Origin: Odontocerum albicorne
Lineage: Eukaryota > Arthropoda > Insecta > Trichoptera > Odontoceridae
Length of the DNA: 64,000 nucleotides
Reading direction: 5' to 3'
Assembly (NCBI GenBank): GCA_949825065.1
Contig: OX463859.1
Location: 19,872,699 to 19,936,698 of the forward strand
The notes under the pieces were generated by a model. That model was not told where the DNA came from. It made no database searches and saw only the letters and a program-made list of their open reading frames with translations. Shown in pieces: positions 37,105 through 48,227 of this stretch. Position 1 is the first letter of the stretch. The number at the start of each line of letters is the position of its first letter. The translations under genes were made by a program, and so were the position numbers.

Positions 37105-37300
37105 TGTGTTGTATTGTATTGTATTACCCTTTCGTTTTACTGTACAACTTTATATGTTTATTGCCATGTGGAAATCTTTTCAAGCTACTTAGAAACGAGA
37201 CTGGAATCATTTAAAAAAAAATCTGGGTTCCAACGGGTATCGAACCCGCAACCTCCGAGTTGTGGCACACGCGTCTTACTAACTGGGCCTCGGATGTCGT
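37105..37300 (-). repeat. SINE-A copy, full length
   Basis: gtgttgtattgtattgtatt tail, ctgtacaactttatatgttt, gccatgtggaaatctttt, gagactggaatcatt, then a very clear reverse-strand B box (gggttcgatacccgttggaa) and A-box region (gcccagttagtaagacgcgt). Confidence 0.85.
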
Positions 37301-38820
37301 ATATAAAGCTAAAGGCATATGTATTTTAAATAAACAAGAATAAGAATTTTACATACGTTACAAAAATACATATATACGAGTATATACTCGTACATAGAAT
37401 TTAGAAACATTTAAGATTCATAAAGTCATTAGCAATAATAAAAGAGAAATAAATAATTAAGGGTGCAAAATATTTCATCCCTTTATATATTTTTTCCTAG
37501 AGGTCAATAGATCACGCACAATTCCGATAAAGCATGTCATCAATTGGACCTAAGCATTGCTTTTGTAACAAATCGGGATCATTTCACCTAAAGACGGTCT
37601 CGAGATTAGTGGAAAAAACAAGAGTCCGTAGTTTTAATTTATTATTGGAAAAAACAAGATATCTTTTATGAACTTTTTATATTTATACATGCAGTATTTT
37701 TTATCGTAAGACACATTCATTTTTTTTTTTGGAGATTCGACTTTCGATAATTTTTTTCAAGTTCTTCAACACACAAATTAAACATTATATCACGTAGTTA
37801 ACTTCCAGATTGCGTAAATAATGATAGATTTAAAGTTTTGTAAATGAGGGGAAATTGAGAAAAGGATTTATATTAAAGTGTACATTTCGTTTGGATATAT
37901 CTGCATCTATTTAAAAAAACTCGGCTTTTATATCGTAAAAAAACTGTCGACGCAGAAAAAAAAATAAAGGCTATGAAGTTAACTGAACAATTATTATAAA
38001 TGAGTTTGCTTTGAATTTATTTTAATATTTTCGAATAAATTCATATCAATTTTATTATAATGCATCCATTTATATTACAAATAATTTCACCTGAATAAAA
38101 AAAGTAAATCGATTTCAGCAAATGTATGTTAATATGCGATGATATACGTTCCTCTTAGGATTTTACCATATTTATGAGAAATGCAAAAAAAACACACATA
38201 TAGTACCATTTCGGAGAATTATCACGAATAGTACGCCATAAATCTACCCATTATTATCATTGCATGGGCTTGAATGTCTTTTTATGAAAATCTTGAAGCT
38301 ATATATCTTAGTTAACGTCTGCAGCATCAGTATGCTTGACGATCTCTTACTCTCTTTATACCGAAAGTATTTAGTTCGATAATTGTTTACGTTCATTTAA
38401 CCGATTTATAAAACCAGTTTAAAAATCGCCTGTACAAGTTCCTACATACAAACCTACAGGAATTATTTTATTTCATTTGCTTAATCTTTCAATTTTCTTC
38501 TATGTTTTTTCTTCTATGTCTTCCACTTAATGTACATACAGCTTTGATTCTCAATGATTTTCAAAAATAATTATATCCTACTTGTTTAAAGTATTTATCG
38601 CATTTTGCCAATACCTTATGAATCATCCAAAACCGCTGAAAATATTTTTTTCCGAATCCACCTTAAATTGTTTTTTGTCAAAGCTACCACAGAATATTTT
38701 TCCTACCGGAACCATTAATACATTGTGTTTTTACCAAAACTATTTTAGTATATTCAACTTAACAAAACTATTTGAATATTATTTTCTAGTTTAAACTATT
38801 TCTTCTTTTTTATAGTATGG
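37301..38820. other. AT-rich non-coding DNA
   Basis: No gene or known repeat recognised. Confidence 0.4.
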
Positions 38821-38821
38821 T

Positions 38822-39038
38822 TACGTATTGTATAACACTTTCGTTGTATACAGTACAACCTGGTGGGTTTATTACCATGTGACAATTTATTCCAGCCAAC
38901 CAGAAAGATGTCGAAGTGGCCTTAAGTAAAAAAACACTGGAATCCTTTTTAAAAAAAACTCTGGGTTCCAACTAGACTTGAACCCGTAACATTCGAGTGA
39001 GGAGGTAGGCGTCTTACAAACTAGGTCACGGAGGTCGT
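38822..39038 (-). repeat. SINE-A copy, full length
   Basis: cgtattgtataacactttcg, ttgtatacagtacaacctgg, gaccatgtgacaattt-type body, gatgtcgaagtggccttaag, then reverse-strand B box (gggttcaagtctagttgg) and A box (gtgacctagtttgtaagacg). The best-ordered copy for defining the family. Confidence 0.85.
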
Positions 39039-39282
39039 CAAAATTGAGTAGTGTGGTTGTAAATTACATAAATATGAAAACAAAAATCTGACGTTAAAAT
39101 CATCCTTGTTTGGTTAAATACATAAAGCATCAACAATTCTTAATATCACGCTGCGTATTTCTTTGATAAATAGCATTTAAAACCTATTACATACAAGCAC
39201 ATGCAAAACGATGTGAGGTATCTTTAAAAATTTCAAAATGAGTAAAATTTTAATTCGTTCAAATGTGACAGATTAATAAGTC

Positions 39283-39530
39283 CATCGATATCCATGGCCT
39301 AGTTGATAAAATACTTAACTTCCACCTAGGAGTTTCAAATTTGATTCCCAATGGTACCCGAAAAAAAAAACGATGTCATTCTGGTTAGTCTAATTACAAT
39401 ACTTTCACAGTTAAGACGTGTGGAAGTGTTGTCTCTCTATGTGTGGTTTAGTATTGCCAATACATGCGATGACGAACCGCAAATTTCATGCTCAATCCAG
39501 TGGTTCGAAACCACAAGGCTCGTTTGTGAT
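39283..39530 (+). repeat. SINE-B copy, full length
   Basis: Head ccatggcctagttgataaaa (A box), B-box region tttgattcccaatggtaccc, A-rich linker, body tgtggtttagtattgccaat, acatgcgatgacgaaccgca, end caatccagtggttcgaaacc. Gives the module order for SINE-B. Confidence 0.75.
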
Positions 39531-39549
39531 TTTATATTGAACCTGCCTG

Positions 39550-39725
39550 GTTGTGCTATATAAAACAGAAGTTGTATACCGCAAAAATAGACAGGTTTAG
39601 TATCACGTGAAAATCTCTTACAACAAATCAGAAAGATGTAAGCGAGGCCTTTGATGAAAAATCAGATATTTAAAAAAAAATGTGAACCAACGAGAATCGA
39701 ACTCAGACCCTCTGAGCTGGGATCA
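39550..39725 (-). repeat. SINE-A copy, diverged
   Basis: acaggtttagtatcacgtga, aaatctcttacaacaaatca, gaaagatgtaagcgaggcct, then the reverse-strand B box (gagttcgattctcgttgg). The A box is degraded. Confidence 0.65.
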
Positions 39726-39884
39726 TTTTAAACAAGAAAACGTAAGTTTCCCGGCCACGCTCTCCCATGTGTTTGAATCAGCAATTCCAATATGTAAAAA
39801 AGGTGTATGTATGCCGATGTATGGTGTCTTCCGTGGTATAAATAAGACGATGATTCTAGTTTGGATTTTACTGGAAACCACTTT

Positions 39885-39970
39885 AACATTATTATTGTTG
39901 GTTAAAAGAGATTGCCACAAGTCAATTATCCCATCACCCAACCATATTTTGACAACAAAAGTGTAAAAAT
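39885..39970 (+). repeat. SINE-A body and tail fragment
   Basis: gttggttaaaagagattgcc then acaag, followed by acaacaaaagtgtaa. It sits directly before the tandem array and in the opposite orientation to its neighbours. Confidence 0.45.
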
Positions 39971-39984
39971 TCAACCTAAAAATG

Positions 39985-40565
39985 AAATAAAAACATGAAA
40001 ACTCTCAAAACCAAGAATCGAAACCATAATATTTCTACTTCTTCATCATTATCTATCGTCAATTAAAAACCAACACATCTAACCTCTTAAGACTGCCAGG
40101 TTGTCTTCTATACAAGTGTTATATGGTACAATACAAGCTGAGAATGAAAAAAAAATCATAGAAACCCTCTAAAACAAAAATCGAAACCAAAATATCTACA
40201 TATTTATCCTTTACTATCGTCGATCAAAAACAAACACATCTCACCTACTAAACCCACCAGGTTATGTTATATAAAAGTGTAATATGATACAATACAAACT
40301 GATAATGAAAAAAAAAAACAAGGAAACTCTCAAAAACAAAAATCGAAACCACCATATATCTCCGTATTTATCCTTTTCTGTCGTCAATCAAAAACAAACA
40401 CATCTCACCTCTTAAGCCCACCAGGTTGTATTGTATACAAGTGTAATGATAATGAAAAAAAAAACATGGAAACTCTCAAAAACAAAAATCAAAACCACAA
40501 CATCTCTCCGTCTTTATCCTTTTCTGTCGTCAATCAAAAACAAACGCATCTAGCCCCTTAAGAGA
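39985..40565. repeat. Tandem array, unit about 150 bp, four copies
   Basis: Each unit runs aaactctcaaaaacaaaaat, cgaaaccacaatatctc, atccttttctgtcgtcaatc, aaaaacaaacacatctcacc, then cccaccaggttgtattgtat acaagtgtaa. The final part is the SINE-A 3' end, so the amplified unit includes a SINE tail plus flanking DNA. Copies begin near 39989, 40150, 40305 and 40455. Confidence 0.8.
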
Positions 40566-41192
40566 GATTACCCCACATACAAAAAAGGTACAAATCGTTT
40601 TTCTATTTACAAAACACACAACGAGAATATAAATGACCCTTTTTACATAAATCATTCAGACCACATAACGTTGGTCTTGTTTATCGACTCATTAGCCAAG
40701 GTTTTTATACTTTTTGTTTTATACTTGTGTTACGCACAATATGTTTTCTTATACATATTGAGAGTGATGTGACCATATATTACTTTACGTTATATAATAT
40801 ATTGTAGTTATATGTGAATTGCTTATATCGTTTCTTTATTTTATAAGAATTGACGGCCTTCATAGTCAATTTCAGTGCTCTTTCATCCTGTTATGTATAC
40901 TTAGCGCCCACAAGTATTCTGTGATTCTGTATTCATCACAAATCAAATATCGTGGAATCCTTATCGATGGAAATATAAGTTGACGTGATATTATTATTCT
41001 CTTAATATTATATAACGCGTAAGTCTATTTTAAATGGAATACTATTGTGCCAATGTCTTATAATTCCATTACTTGATTACGATGACGTATGTATAATATA
41101 ATATTTATGACGTATGTAGTTATCTTATATTATTGTCATGATATTGTTTATGGTTTTTGTACAAAGGAACAATAATTCAATTTTTTTTCGAA
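40566..41192. other. AT-rich non-coding DNA
   Basis: Nothing recognised. Confidence 0.4.
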
Positions 41193-41402
41193 TTATTGTA
41201 TTGTATTATGTAACATTTTTGTTCTATAAAGTACAACCTGGCTGACATATAACCATGTGGCAATCTCTTCCAACCAACCAGAAAGATGTTAAAGAGCCCT
41301 TAAGTGAAAAGCAGACTGGAATCCTTTTTTTAAAAAAGGGAAAAAAACCCGCAACTTCGGGTCGGGAGACGTCTTACCAGCTAGGCCACGGGGATCGCCT
41401 TA
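41193..41402 (-). repeat. SINE-A copy, full length
   Basis: ttattgtattgtattatgta, aaagtacaacctggctgaca, accatgtggcaatctcttcc, aaccaaccagaaagatgtta, gaccggaatcc-type body, then the head reverse complement including gtggcctagctggtaagacg. Part of the region between body and head is lost. Confidence 0.8.
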
Positions 41403-41464
41403 TTAATTGGAAGAGATTTTTATACGACGAAGTATTAAATAAATGATAAATAAATGTTGTCTTT

Positions 41465-41640
41465 TACCTCATTGATCGAGCTAACGAGTTTCAGAACCAC
41501 TGGAGTTGACACATGACTCGAAGTTTGTTATTGTACAAGTTTGACCATAGTACCGCATATGTCGGGCAACAAAACTCATTACTAGCAAATCGAAAAAGGA
41601 TTTTTAGGCGGATTTCAATATGTGGATTTTTTTAGTTACT
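41465..41640 (-). repeat. SINE-B tail fragment
   Basis: gagtttcagaaccactggag, ttgacacatgactcgaagtt, tgttattgtacaagtttgac are the antisense SINE-B body. The head is not clear. Confidence 0.5.
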
Positions 41641-41714
41641 TGATTGACGTTATTCGATATTTACATTTATGTACAGAATGAGGCGATAGCTGTGAAATTA
41701 AATAATCGAATTTG

Positions 41715-41858
41715 ATTACGTTGCATTGTCTAGCTTACTAGTCATAAATGATTGTTGTAAAGCTGACAAACATTGTAAAGGATTTTATTACGTTGCATTG
41801 TCTAGCTAACTAGTCATAAATGATTGTTGTAAAGCTGACAAACATTGTAAAGGATTTT
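41715..41858. repeat. 72-bp direct duplication
   Basis: Two adjacent copies (41715-41786, 41787-41858) of attacgttgcattgtctagc, ttactagtcataaatgattg, ttgtaaagctgacaaacatt, gtaaaggatttt; essentially one base differs. Confidence 0.95.
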
Positions 41859-42370
41859 AATTATTGCATACTGGGTAGGTTATGTTTGTTGTAATTATTA
41901 TTGTATTTATTTGTTGTATCTGTATATATCTATTTATAAGTAAGTTAAGACTAATAAAGTTACTTATTTCATTAGTTATTAGTAATATTTCGATATAAAT
42001 ATTGCAGATGGTCTCTTGTCACAGCTTCTGGAAAATTCCAATGCACTATCTTCAATCATGATAATGAAACTCTAAAACTTCCCTTCGAATAAAAAATTAT
42101 ATAATTTTCCGGAAGTTGCAACATGAGGTTATATTTCTATCAAAATCTACCTAAAACTTGGAAGATACTCATAGTGGTTTATTGCATTTTGTATATTTCT
42201 TCAAAAATTGGCTGATGATTGATGTATAAGAAAATATGTTGCAACCCAATTTCTAGTGAACATACGTTACATACCCATTTCACAGAATGTGGTTATATCG
42301 CTGCTGCTTTATGTGGGCCTATTTTATAGAATCAATTATAATTGGTTTAAAAAATCGTCTCAGAAATAAC

Positions 42371-42399
42371 ATTTCGTTTTTCTCTTTTTACAGGTAAGC
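42371..42399 (+). promoter_or_regulatory. Splice acceptor directly abutting a consensus donor
   Basis: A pyrimidine-rich tract runs into ACAG at 42390-42393, a strong 3' splice site for the receptor exon. The exon's own first bases are GTAAGC, so CAG/GTAAGC at 42391-42399 also fits the 5' splice-site consensus. This is the juxtaposed layout known from recursive splice sites in long insect introns. The coding frame runs through it as V-S-V-N. Confidence 0.7.
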
Positions 42400-42996
42400 G
42401 TCAACGTGTCAAATGTCCGATCGCAATTAGGTGGCCCTTTGAGAGGTTCCACTTTATCAGTCAACGGAGAACTCCAAGCAGCTGCATCAGCAAGAACAAG
42501 AGCACCATCAGTTGGAATAGATACCGACATGGTCTCAGAGTTTGATCCATCCAGTTCAGATTCGGGAGTAGTCAGCAGATGTGCAGTAGTTAAACCATTG
42601 AAGCTTAGACTATGTCAACCGATATTTGGTAAGAAAACACAGACGAAAACAAGAAGACCAGACCCTGTGAATCCATCGCCAGCAGAACTAGAACCAGCGT
42701 TACCAAGAGTACAGAAACCAAGAGATCCAGAAAGAGAAAAGAGGAGGATAGCGAGGAAAAAAGAAAAACGGGCAACATTGATATTAGGTTTGATTATGGG
42801 CAGTTTCATCGCTTGTTGGTTGCCTTTCTTCTTTTTGTATATTTTAACTCCTGCTTGCCCTATTTGTAATATACCTCCAAGCGCTTTTGCAATAGCCTTC
42901 TGGCTTGGTTATATGAACTCTGTGCTCAACCCTGTCATATACACGATCTTCAACAAGGATTTCAGAAGGGCGTTTAGAAGAATACTGTTCAAGTGA
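42394..42996 (+). CDS. Octalpha2R: Terminal exon of an alpha2-adrenergic-like octopamine (biogenic amine) GPCR
   Basis: Class A GPCR that senses a biogenic amine at the plasma membrane; this exon encodes the end of intracellular loop 3, TM6, extracellular loop 3, TM7 and helix 8. Seen directly: about 125 residues of polar loop, a basic stretch KRRIARKKEKR, TM6 with the FxxCWLP motif (codons near 42805-42825), a CPIC pair in loop 3, TM7 with WLGYMNSVLNPVIY, and helix 8 FNKDFRRAFRRIL, then stop TGA at 42994-42996. There is almost no C-terminal tail. The reading frame is open from a splice acceptor (AG at 42392-42393) and starts in phase 0; no start codon belongs to this exon. TM1-TM5 must lie in upstream exons that I could not find in the window. 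Known of the family: amine receptors share FxxCWxP and NPxxY. Assignment to Octalpha2R rather than another amine receptor rests on the TM6-TM7 text and the loop sequence SSSDSGVVSRCAVVKPLK, recalled and not searched. That it is an amine GPCR is near certain; the subtype is about 65 percent. Confidence 0.9.
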   Translation, partial: VSVNVSNVRSQLGGPLRGSTLSVNGELQAAASARTRAPSVGIDTDMVSEFDPSSSDSGVVSRCAVVKPLKLRLCQPIFGKKTQTKTRRPDPVNPSPAELEPALPRVQKPRDPEREKRRIARKKEKRATLILGLIMGSFIACWLPFFFLYILTPACPICNIPPSAFAIAFWLGYMNSVLNPVIYTIFNKDFRRAFRRILFK

Positions 42997-45680
42997 TGTT
43001 TGGCCTACGTGTGCTGCTATCGTTGTGTCGCGAACAGGATTCGCATGGCACAAGAGAGGGCAGCGCCAGGCCTTTACAACTACCGTTAGAAAGAATCTTC
43101 TCCAGCTTAATACTTCTTCTTCTATGGACAGATCTGTATTCAAGTGTTTCTACTACATGCAATCAAAAGTGCAAGATAAAATATACTGTTATTAATATAT
43201 ATATTTTTCTACTTTTAACTGACCACATAGACGTTGAGCATTCTCTTTTATATACTATATACAATCGTTCTTACAGTGTTGAAAAAACATAAACAAAAAA
43301 GTGTTATTTTTTTCCTTACAAATTTATATTTCATGTTTTTTATTGTTCATTTTATATGAATAACTAATCATTTTAGTGCAATATGAATCGGTGATAATTA
43401 TCTACTAACGCTTCATTAAGTTAAATGTTAAGTTGTTTTTTTAAACTAATATTTATTGTCTTACAAAGTACTCAATTATATTGTGCAATGATACTTTTAA
43501 TATTTTTTAAACTATTCCTTGTTCACATGAAAAAGATAATTTTTTATAAATATTGAGAAAATATTTCCAGTTTAATCAAGTTATTCCTATTAAGATTATA
43601 ATAGTTAAAAACTCTTAGTCAAAGTTTAAAAAATCAAGTTAACTTATTATATCAATAAAAAAACTAATTAACTTGGGTAATTGATCTTGTAAACCCTTAA
43701 AAAGTTAGATTTTTTATTACTTGCTAAAAATGTATTATATTTTTTTTTACTGCGGACAATCTTAAATAAAAAAATATCGTTTATATTACATTTAGACTTG
43801 AGAAAATGCAATAACAATATAAATTAAATTAAAGGAGAAAATATTAAAGATAGATATACTAATTTTATATAGTGATTGAAAAGAAGTTTTTTTAGCATTG
43901 ATTATTCAGTAAACTGTTTTCACAAATTTTCAAAAAAATTCAGTTTTATCGCAAATGATCAGAATTAAAATTTCTTCCATTGATTCTCGAATGGGAAATA
44001 TAAAAATAACATTTTTGCAAAAAAAATCAAAATATCTTTCGAACAGTTCGCTGTTAAAAAGAAAATAAAAACATCATTAAAGTGATAATAAAAAGTACAT
44101 TTATATTCAAGTTTTTAAATCTTGATGGACAGAAATCCGCGTTGAAATTCAATAAAAACGCACATTTTCCTGTATTCTAAAATAAATTTTAATGAAAAAA
44201 TAAAGTTTAATTTAAAGAGTAAACCGTGCCTCCTAAAGCACCAATTAATGTCTAGAAAATAAACATTTTAATGTTTTTTCAATGAATAAATATTGTACAT
44301 ATTAAAAAATATAAAATAGTTAAAATTTTATCTTCAAATTTAACAAAAACTGACCTCATTATTCTACCTTGACACTATAATCGAAAATGTTTGGTTCTCC
44401 TCACAATTGTTTTTTTAAAAAAAAAAAAAAGGAAATATTTTTTTCAATTTGAATCTTTTTACAAACGTATTTTTTTTTATTTCAGATAGTTTTGAAAAAT
44501 CTTTATAATTTATTTTATGATATTTAACGAAACAAAATTTTCGATCACACTCTTTTTTTTTTCATTGTGAAAAAAAAAACAAACTTGTTTAACATTTTTT
44601 TAATAAGATTCTATATTATCTTTCTATCGTCTTAATTGAAATTATACTGAGTGTTACAGGTTTGTTTTACTTATAAATTGTTTTTTTAAACAATTTTTTT
44701 TTTAATCAAATTATTAAATCTAACTTAGTGGGATAATATTAGTTTGCCAAAACGAATAGATAAAAAATTTTGTTATTTTTATTCTCTGAAAAGCTAAAAA
44801 CATCGGCCCAAACAATAAGCCAATCTGCTGATCTCATAGAAGGAATTTTAGACGACGAAAAAGCACCCAACGGGATCAGATCAGTTTGGTTTTAACTTAT
44901 CAACTATGCATAGTTAAATTGAATTCTTAATGTATCGCAATCCATCGTGTAAAAATTCCAGGTAATTAAAGAAAATCACATTAATTAACAAAAGAAAATC
45001 TGGGTCCCTTGAAGTCATCAATTGAGGACAAAATTAAATTAGTGTTTGATGAATTTAAAATAATAATAAATACGAATGTTACAAGAAATTGATTCAAAGT
45101 AAAAGAAAATGAAACTGATAAATCTTTTTTATAGATAAAATCAGAACAACCCACATTTGGTCTTCTTCAAAGTCAGTTGACATTCGAGCACCTTATAAGT
45201 ACATTTTAATTAAATTTCCCATTCAGAGAAGTATTGCTAAACCTTTTCAAAAAAATGGTGTACACGAGGAATGTACTTGGACGAGAAATTACTATTTACT
45301 GAAGAGATCATAAAGGCGTTCATTGATTGACTTTAAATGTCACTTAATTACAAAAAAAATCTCATTTCCACAATCGAAAGGAAAATGAATGTGTGTTTCT
45401 GTAACATAATTTTCATTCCAAAATGAAACCTTACATACAAAAAAATATATTAAGCAATATATTAAATTAGATTCTCAAACAATTTAATATTCATTTAATA
45501 ACGAAAAAAAAAAAACAAATATATATATTTTTTATCACTTATACCATATTATGTATGATAAAAATCATTTGAGTGATAATTTGACACCCGATTATCGAGT
45601 ATAAACCAATCGAACCAAAAAATATTAAAATACTTTAAAAATTCGTGAGTTTTCAATCAGTACATTAAAGTAGAAAACGA
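42997..45680 (+). other. Probable 3' UTR of the receptor gene, then AT-rich intergenic DNA
   Basis: Sequence after the TGA is AT-rich, with no other convincing coding signal. AATAAA occurs at 43654-43659 and again near 43766, so a 3' UTR of roughly 0.7-0.8 kb is possible, but no site can be chosen from sequence alone. From about 44 kb on I see only homopolymer-rich DNA. Confidence 0.45.
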
Positions 45681-45684
45681 CTTA

Positions 45685-45870
45685 CACAATCCAGTTGGTA
45701 AGACAACTGTCTTACAGCCCGGGGACTGGGGGCTCGAATTCCGTCGGAACCCATTGTTTTCCCTTTGAGTGTTTTTGAAATATTTTTTTGTTGATTTTGA
45801 GAAATCACAATAAAGCAATTAACCCGCCTGGTTGTACTGTTTACAAAAAAAAGTAAAATATAAATATTTA
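45685..45870 (+). repeat. SINE-A copy, full length
   Basis: Head cacaatccagttggtaagac (A box), gggggctcgaattccgtcgg (B box), body, then caataaagcaattaacccgc and ctggttgtactgtttac. Sense orientation. Confidence 0.75.
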
Positions 45871-46049
45871 TGAAAATTAAACGATGAAATTGTGTAAATT
45901 GATGTATTTATGGGATTACAAATTTAAAAATATGTATTTATTACAACTACGTTTTAAGGATTATTGACGCGTTTGACCGTTAGAGCGACAAAAAATTTTA
46001 ATCCTACGTACATCTATAGTTTTATCTTTTATTTTTTTTCATTTTCCTT

Positions 46050-46690
46050 ATCATGAATGACACCAGTGATCTGTTATTATCTGGACTGCCTCTTTGATGT
46101 TGACTTTCCGTTATTCTTATTTTTTTTAGATGTTCCTTGGGTTTGACTGTCAGTGGACATTACATGCTTTGCCATTTGGGAAACACTTGTACTGTAAATC
46201 CTTATTTTCATGGCTTCGCCAGAATCTTCTGCGATTTCTACTGCATCTCACAATAACTTCTACTTTATATATTCCTGTGATACAATTTGTTTCACTCCAT
46301 CTCTATGTGTACATCTATATCTGAGGATTTTCAACGAATTTGTTCTGAGCATACTTTTCGTTATTGTTGTATATCCCTTAAGTCGTTATTGTTGTATATC
46401 CCTTAAGTCGTTATTGTTGTATATCCCTTAAGTCAGGACTAGCCTTACATATGCTTTGTAAATGTTGAACTTTGAAAATTTTGATCTCATGCATTTATAT
46501 ATTAGACCACATCAAATATCCGGAAACAGTCGCGGATTTATTAACTTTGCCTTTCATTTCCATGTGGAGATTACTGCAGCTGCTTTTAGCAAAAAATAAA
46601 ATGGCATGTGGTTGTTTCTTCTTCATTTTTGCCAGGCGAATAAACCTTTTTGAAGATCATTTGAAAGATTGTGTCGTATTTCATGAAACG
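46050..46690 (-). mobile_element. LINE reverse transcriptase C-terminal relic
   Basis: On the minus strand, about 46445-46475 encodes FNIYKAYVRLVLT, the standard block (LYKAYVRPVLTYG) after the reverse transcriptase thumb; upstream lies CGLIYKCMRSKFSK, and downstream RNRRRFWRSHENK. Stops and frame changes are frequent. Plus-strand open frames here are antisense shadows. Confidence 0.6.
46359..46433. repeat. 25-bp tandem repeat, three copies
   Basis: Three identical copies of cgttattgttgtatatccct plus taagt, sitting inside the LINE relic. Confidence 0.95.
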
Positions 46691-47139
46691 AAATAAATTT
46701 GAAGATCAAAAACCAAACACTTGGTACATTTATTCCTTTGTTTAAATGATAATTTTATTTAATATTTTTCGACGTCTTTGATACATTTTATAAATCTGGA
46801 ATAGAGTTTGACCAAGAAATCAAGATTAAAATACTAGGAAAATGTTAATGATCTTGAAAGATTGTCAGCTATCCTGTGCATTAAAGTGACTAGTAGGTGT
46901 ATTGCTTTATTAGACGTATGCTGTTGCATTTCAATAAATACACAGTCTTGACAAGTCAAATAAAAGTTTTGCTGCCAATGATATAATAGTTCTAAGACGA
47001 TCGTTGTGTTTGACTGGCTGTAGCAGCTCGTTTAGCAGATTCTAAAAACGTTTCTTTGAAATTACTTAGAACAATAGATAAAAATAATTAAATGAGCTTA
47101 AACAAATATCAATTAATATTTAATGTGGTCTAAGAGTAA
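46691..47139. other. AT-rich non-coding DNA
   Basis: Nothing recognised. Confidence 0.4.
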
Positions 47140-47220
47140 TACTAGTCTGCAAGTGAAAGAAACCTGGGATGCTCGCTTGTTTAGCGTGAATATTAACCGT
47201 TAGACTACGGCCACAGATGG
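47140..47220 (-). repeat. tRNA-like sequence (SINE head or tRNA pseudogene)
   Basis: Reverse strand gtggccgtagtctaacggtt is a good A box (tagtctaacgg), followed about 35 bases later by a weak B box (ccaggtttctttcac). Stem pairing for a functional tRNA is not evident. Confidence 0.45.
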
Positions 47221-47704
47221 TTAGAATAACAGACTAAATTAATGATTTATGCATTTAATCATTCGTTGCAAACCTTAAAATATTTATGAAAATTAAGCGA
47301 ATCGTAAACAATCTCTTGTTTTAGATGCTCAAAGCCATCGACCATAAAGTGGTTTCCTTTTCTAGCCAGTCTGACATGTTTCAGATACCGATATCTGAGC
47401 AGGAAGCTATAGTCTGAGTGAAAAAGTGGATCTTTTTTTCTGCCATACTATTCTAACCCTCGTTTGATGTCCTTACCTTCATCAATTCGTGTTGTTGACA
47501 TAAAACCCAATATGGCGTCTTTGCGTTTATTTGTACCTACGTATAAAACGACATCGAGCTAAGAGATTATAGCAAGCATTTATTTTTACACAAATAACAT
47601 CATGGTTTAAATGTTGTTTTACACAATCCGTGTTGGCTGGAAGGGGTTGCGATTGAGCAATAAATCAGCAACATAGTAAATTTTTATTTTTTTTCGCTGT
47701 GATG

Positions 47705-47800
47705 ATCACTGTGGTCTATGTGGTAAATTTGACTTCCAAACTGGGGGAGGGGTGGGGGGAGGTTGCGCGTTCTATTCCATTTGGTACACAATTTATTTAA
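47705..47800 (+). repeat. SINE-A head with G-rich insertion
   Basis: gtggtctatgtggtaaattt (A box), then G runs of 5, 4, 6 and 2 at 47743-47762 separated by single bases, then ggttgcgcgttctattccat (B box). Confidence 0.6.
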
Positions 47801-47998
47801 AGATTTAAATATTAATTAATTAGCACTAAAAGCTAGAATTAATAACTAAAATGCATGAATCTAGAATAAATAACAACATTAAAATTACCCTGCAACTCAA
47901 TAGATTTGACAGTGAAATTGTGAAACATTAATTTAAAGAATTTAGCATCAATATTGTTTTATTCCCAACATTGTCCGTAAAATATGAGTGGATGATGG

Positions 47999-48157
47999 CC
48001 ATATATAAATTAAATGATATCCAGACAATGGTAATATCATATTCAGACAATACCATATCCAGACAATGGCCATATCCAAATTAAATGATATCCAGACAAT
48101 GGTCATATCATATTCAGACAATACCATATCCAGACAATGGCCACATCCAAATTAAAA
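47999..48157. repeat. 71-bp tandem repeat with internal 17-bp subrepeats
   Basis: Two copies plus a partial third, period 71 (starts 47999, 48070, 48141). Each holds three variants of atatccagacaatgg. Confidence 0.9.
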
Positions 48158-48227
48158 CTTGAAACATGTTTTATGAATATACAGGAATTGTTAATTTGTA
48201 GAAAAGTATAAACAATATGTTATATGT

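Noticed and set aside
37230..37300. Functional tRNA gene
   Set aside because: A and B boxes are good, but the acceptor stem does not pair and the sequence continues into a SINE body. The same applies to the other tRNA-like heads.
42615..43143. Minus-strand frames and a second plus frame over the receptor exon
   Set aside because: Shadows of the GPCR reading frame; the receptor motifs fix the true frame.
46130..46696. Three plus-strand frames of 64-74 codons
   Set aside because: They are antisense to a LINE reverse transcriptase relic and one crosses a 25-bp tandem repeat.
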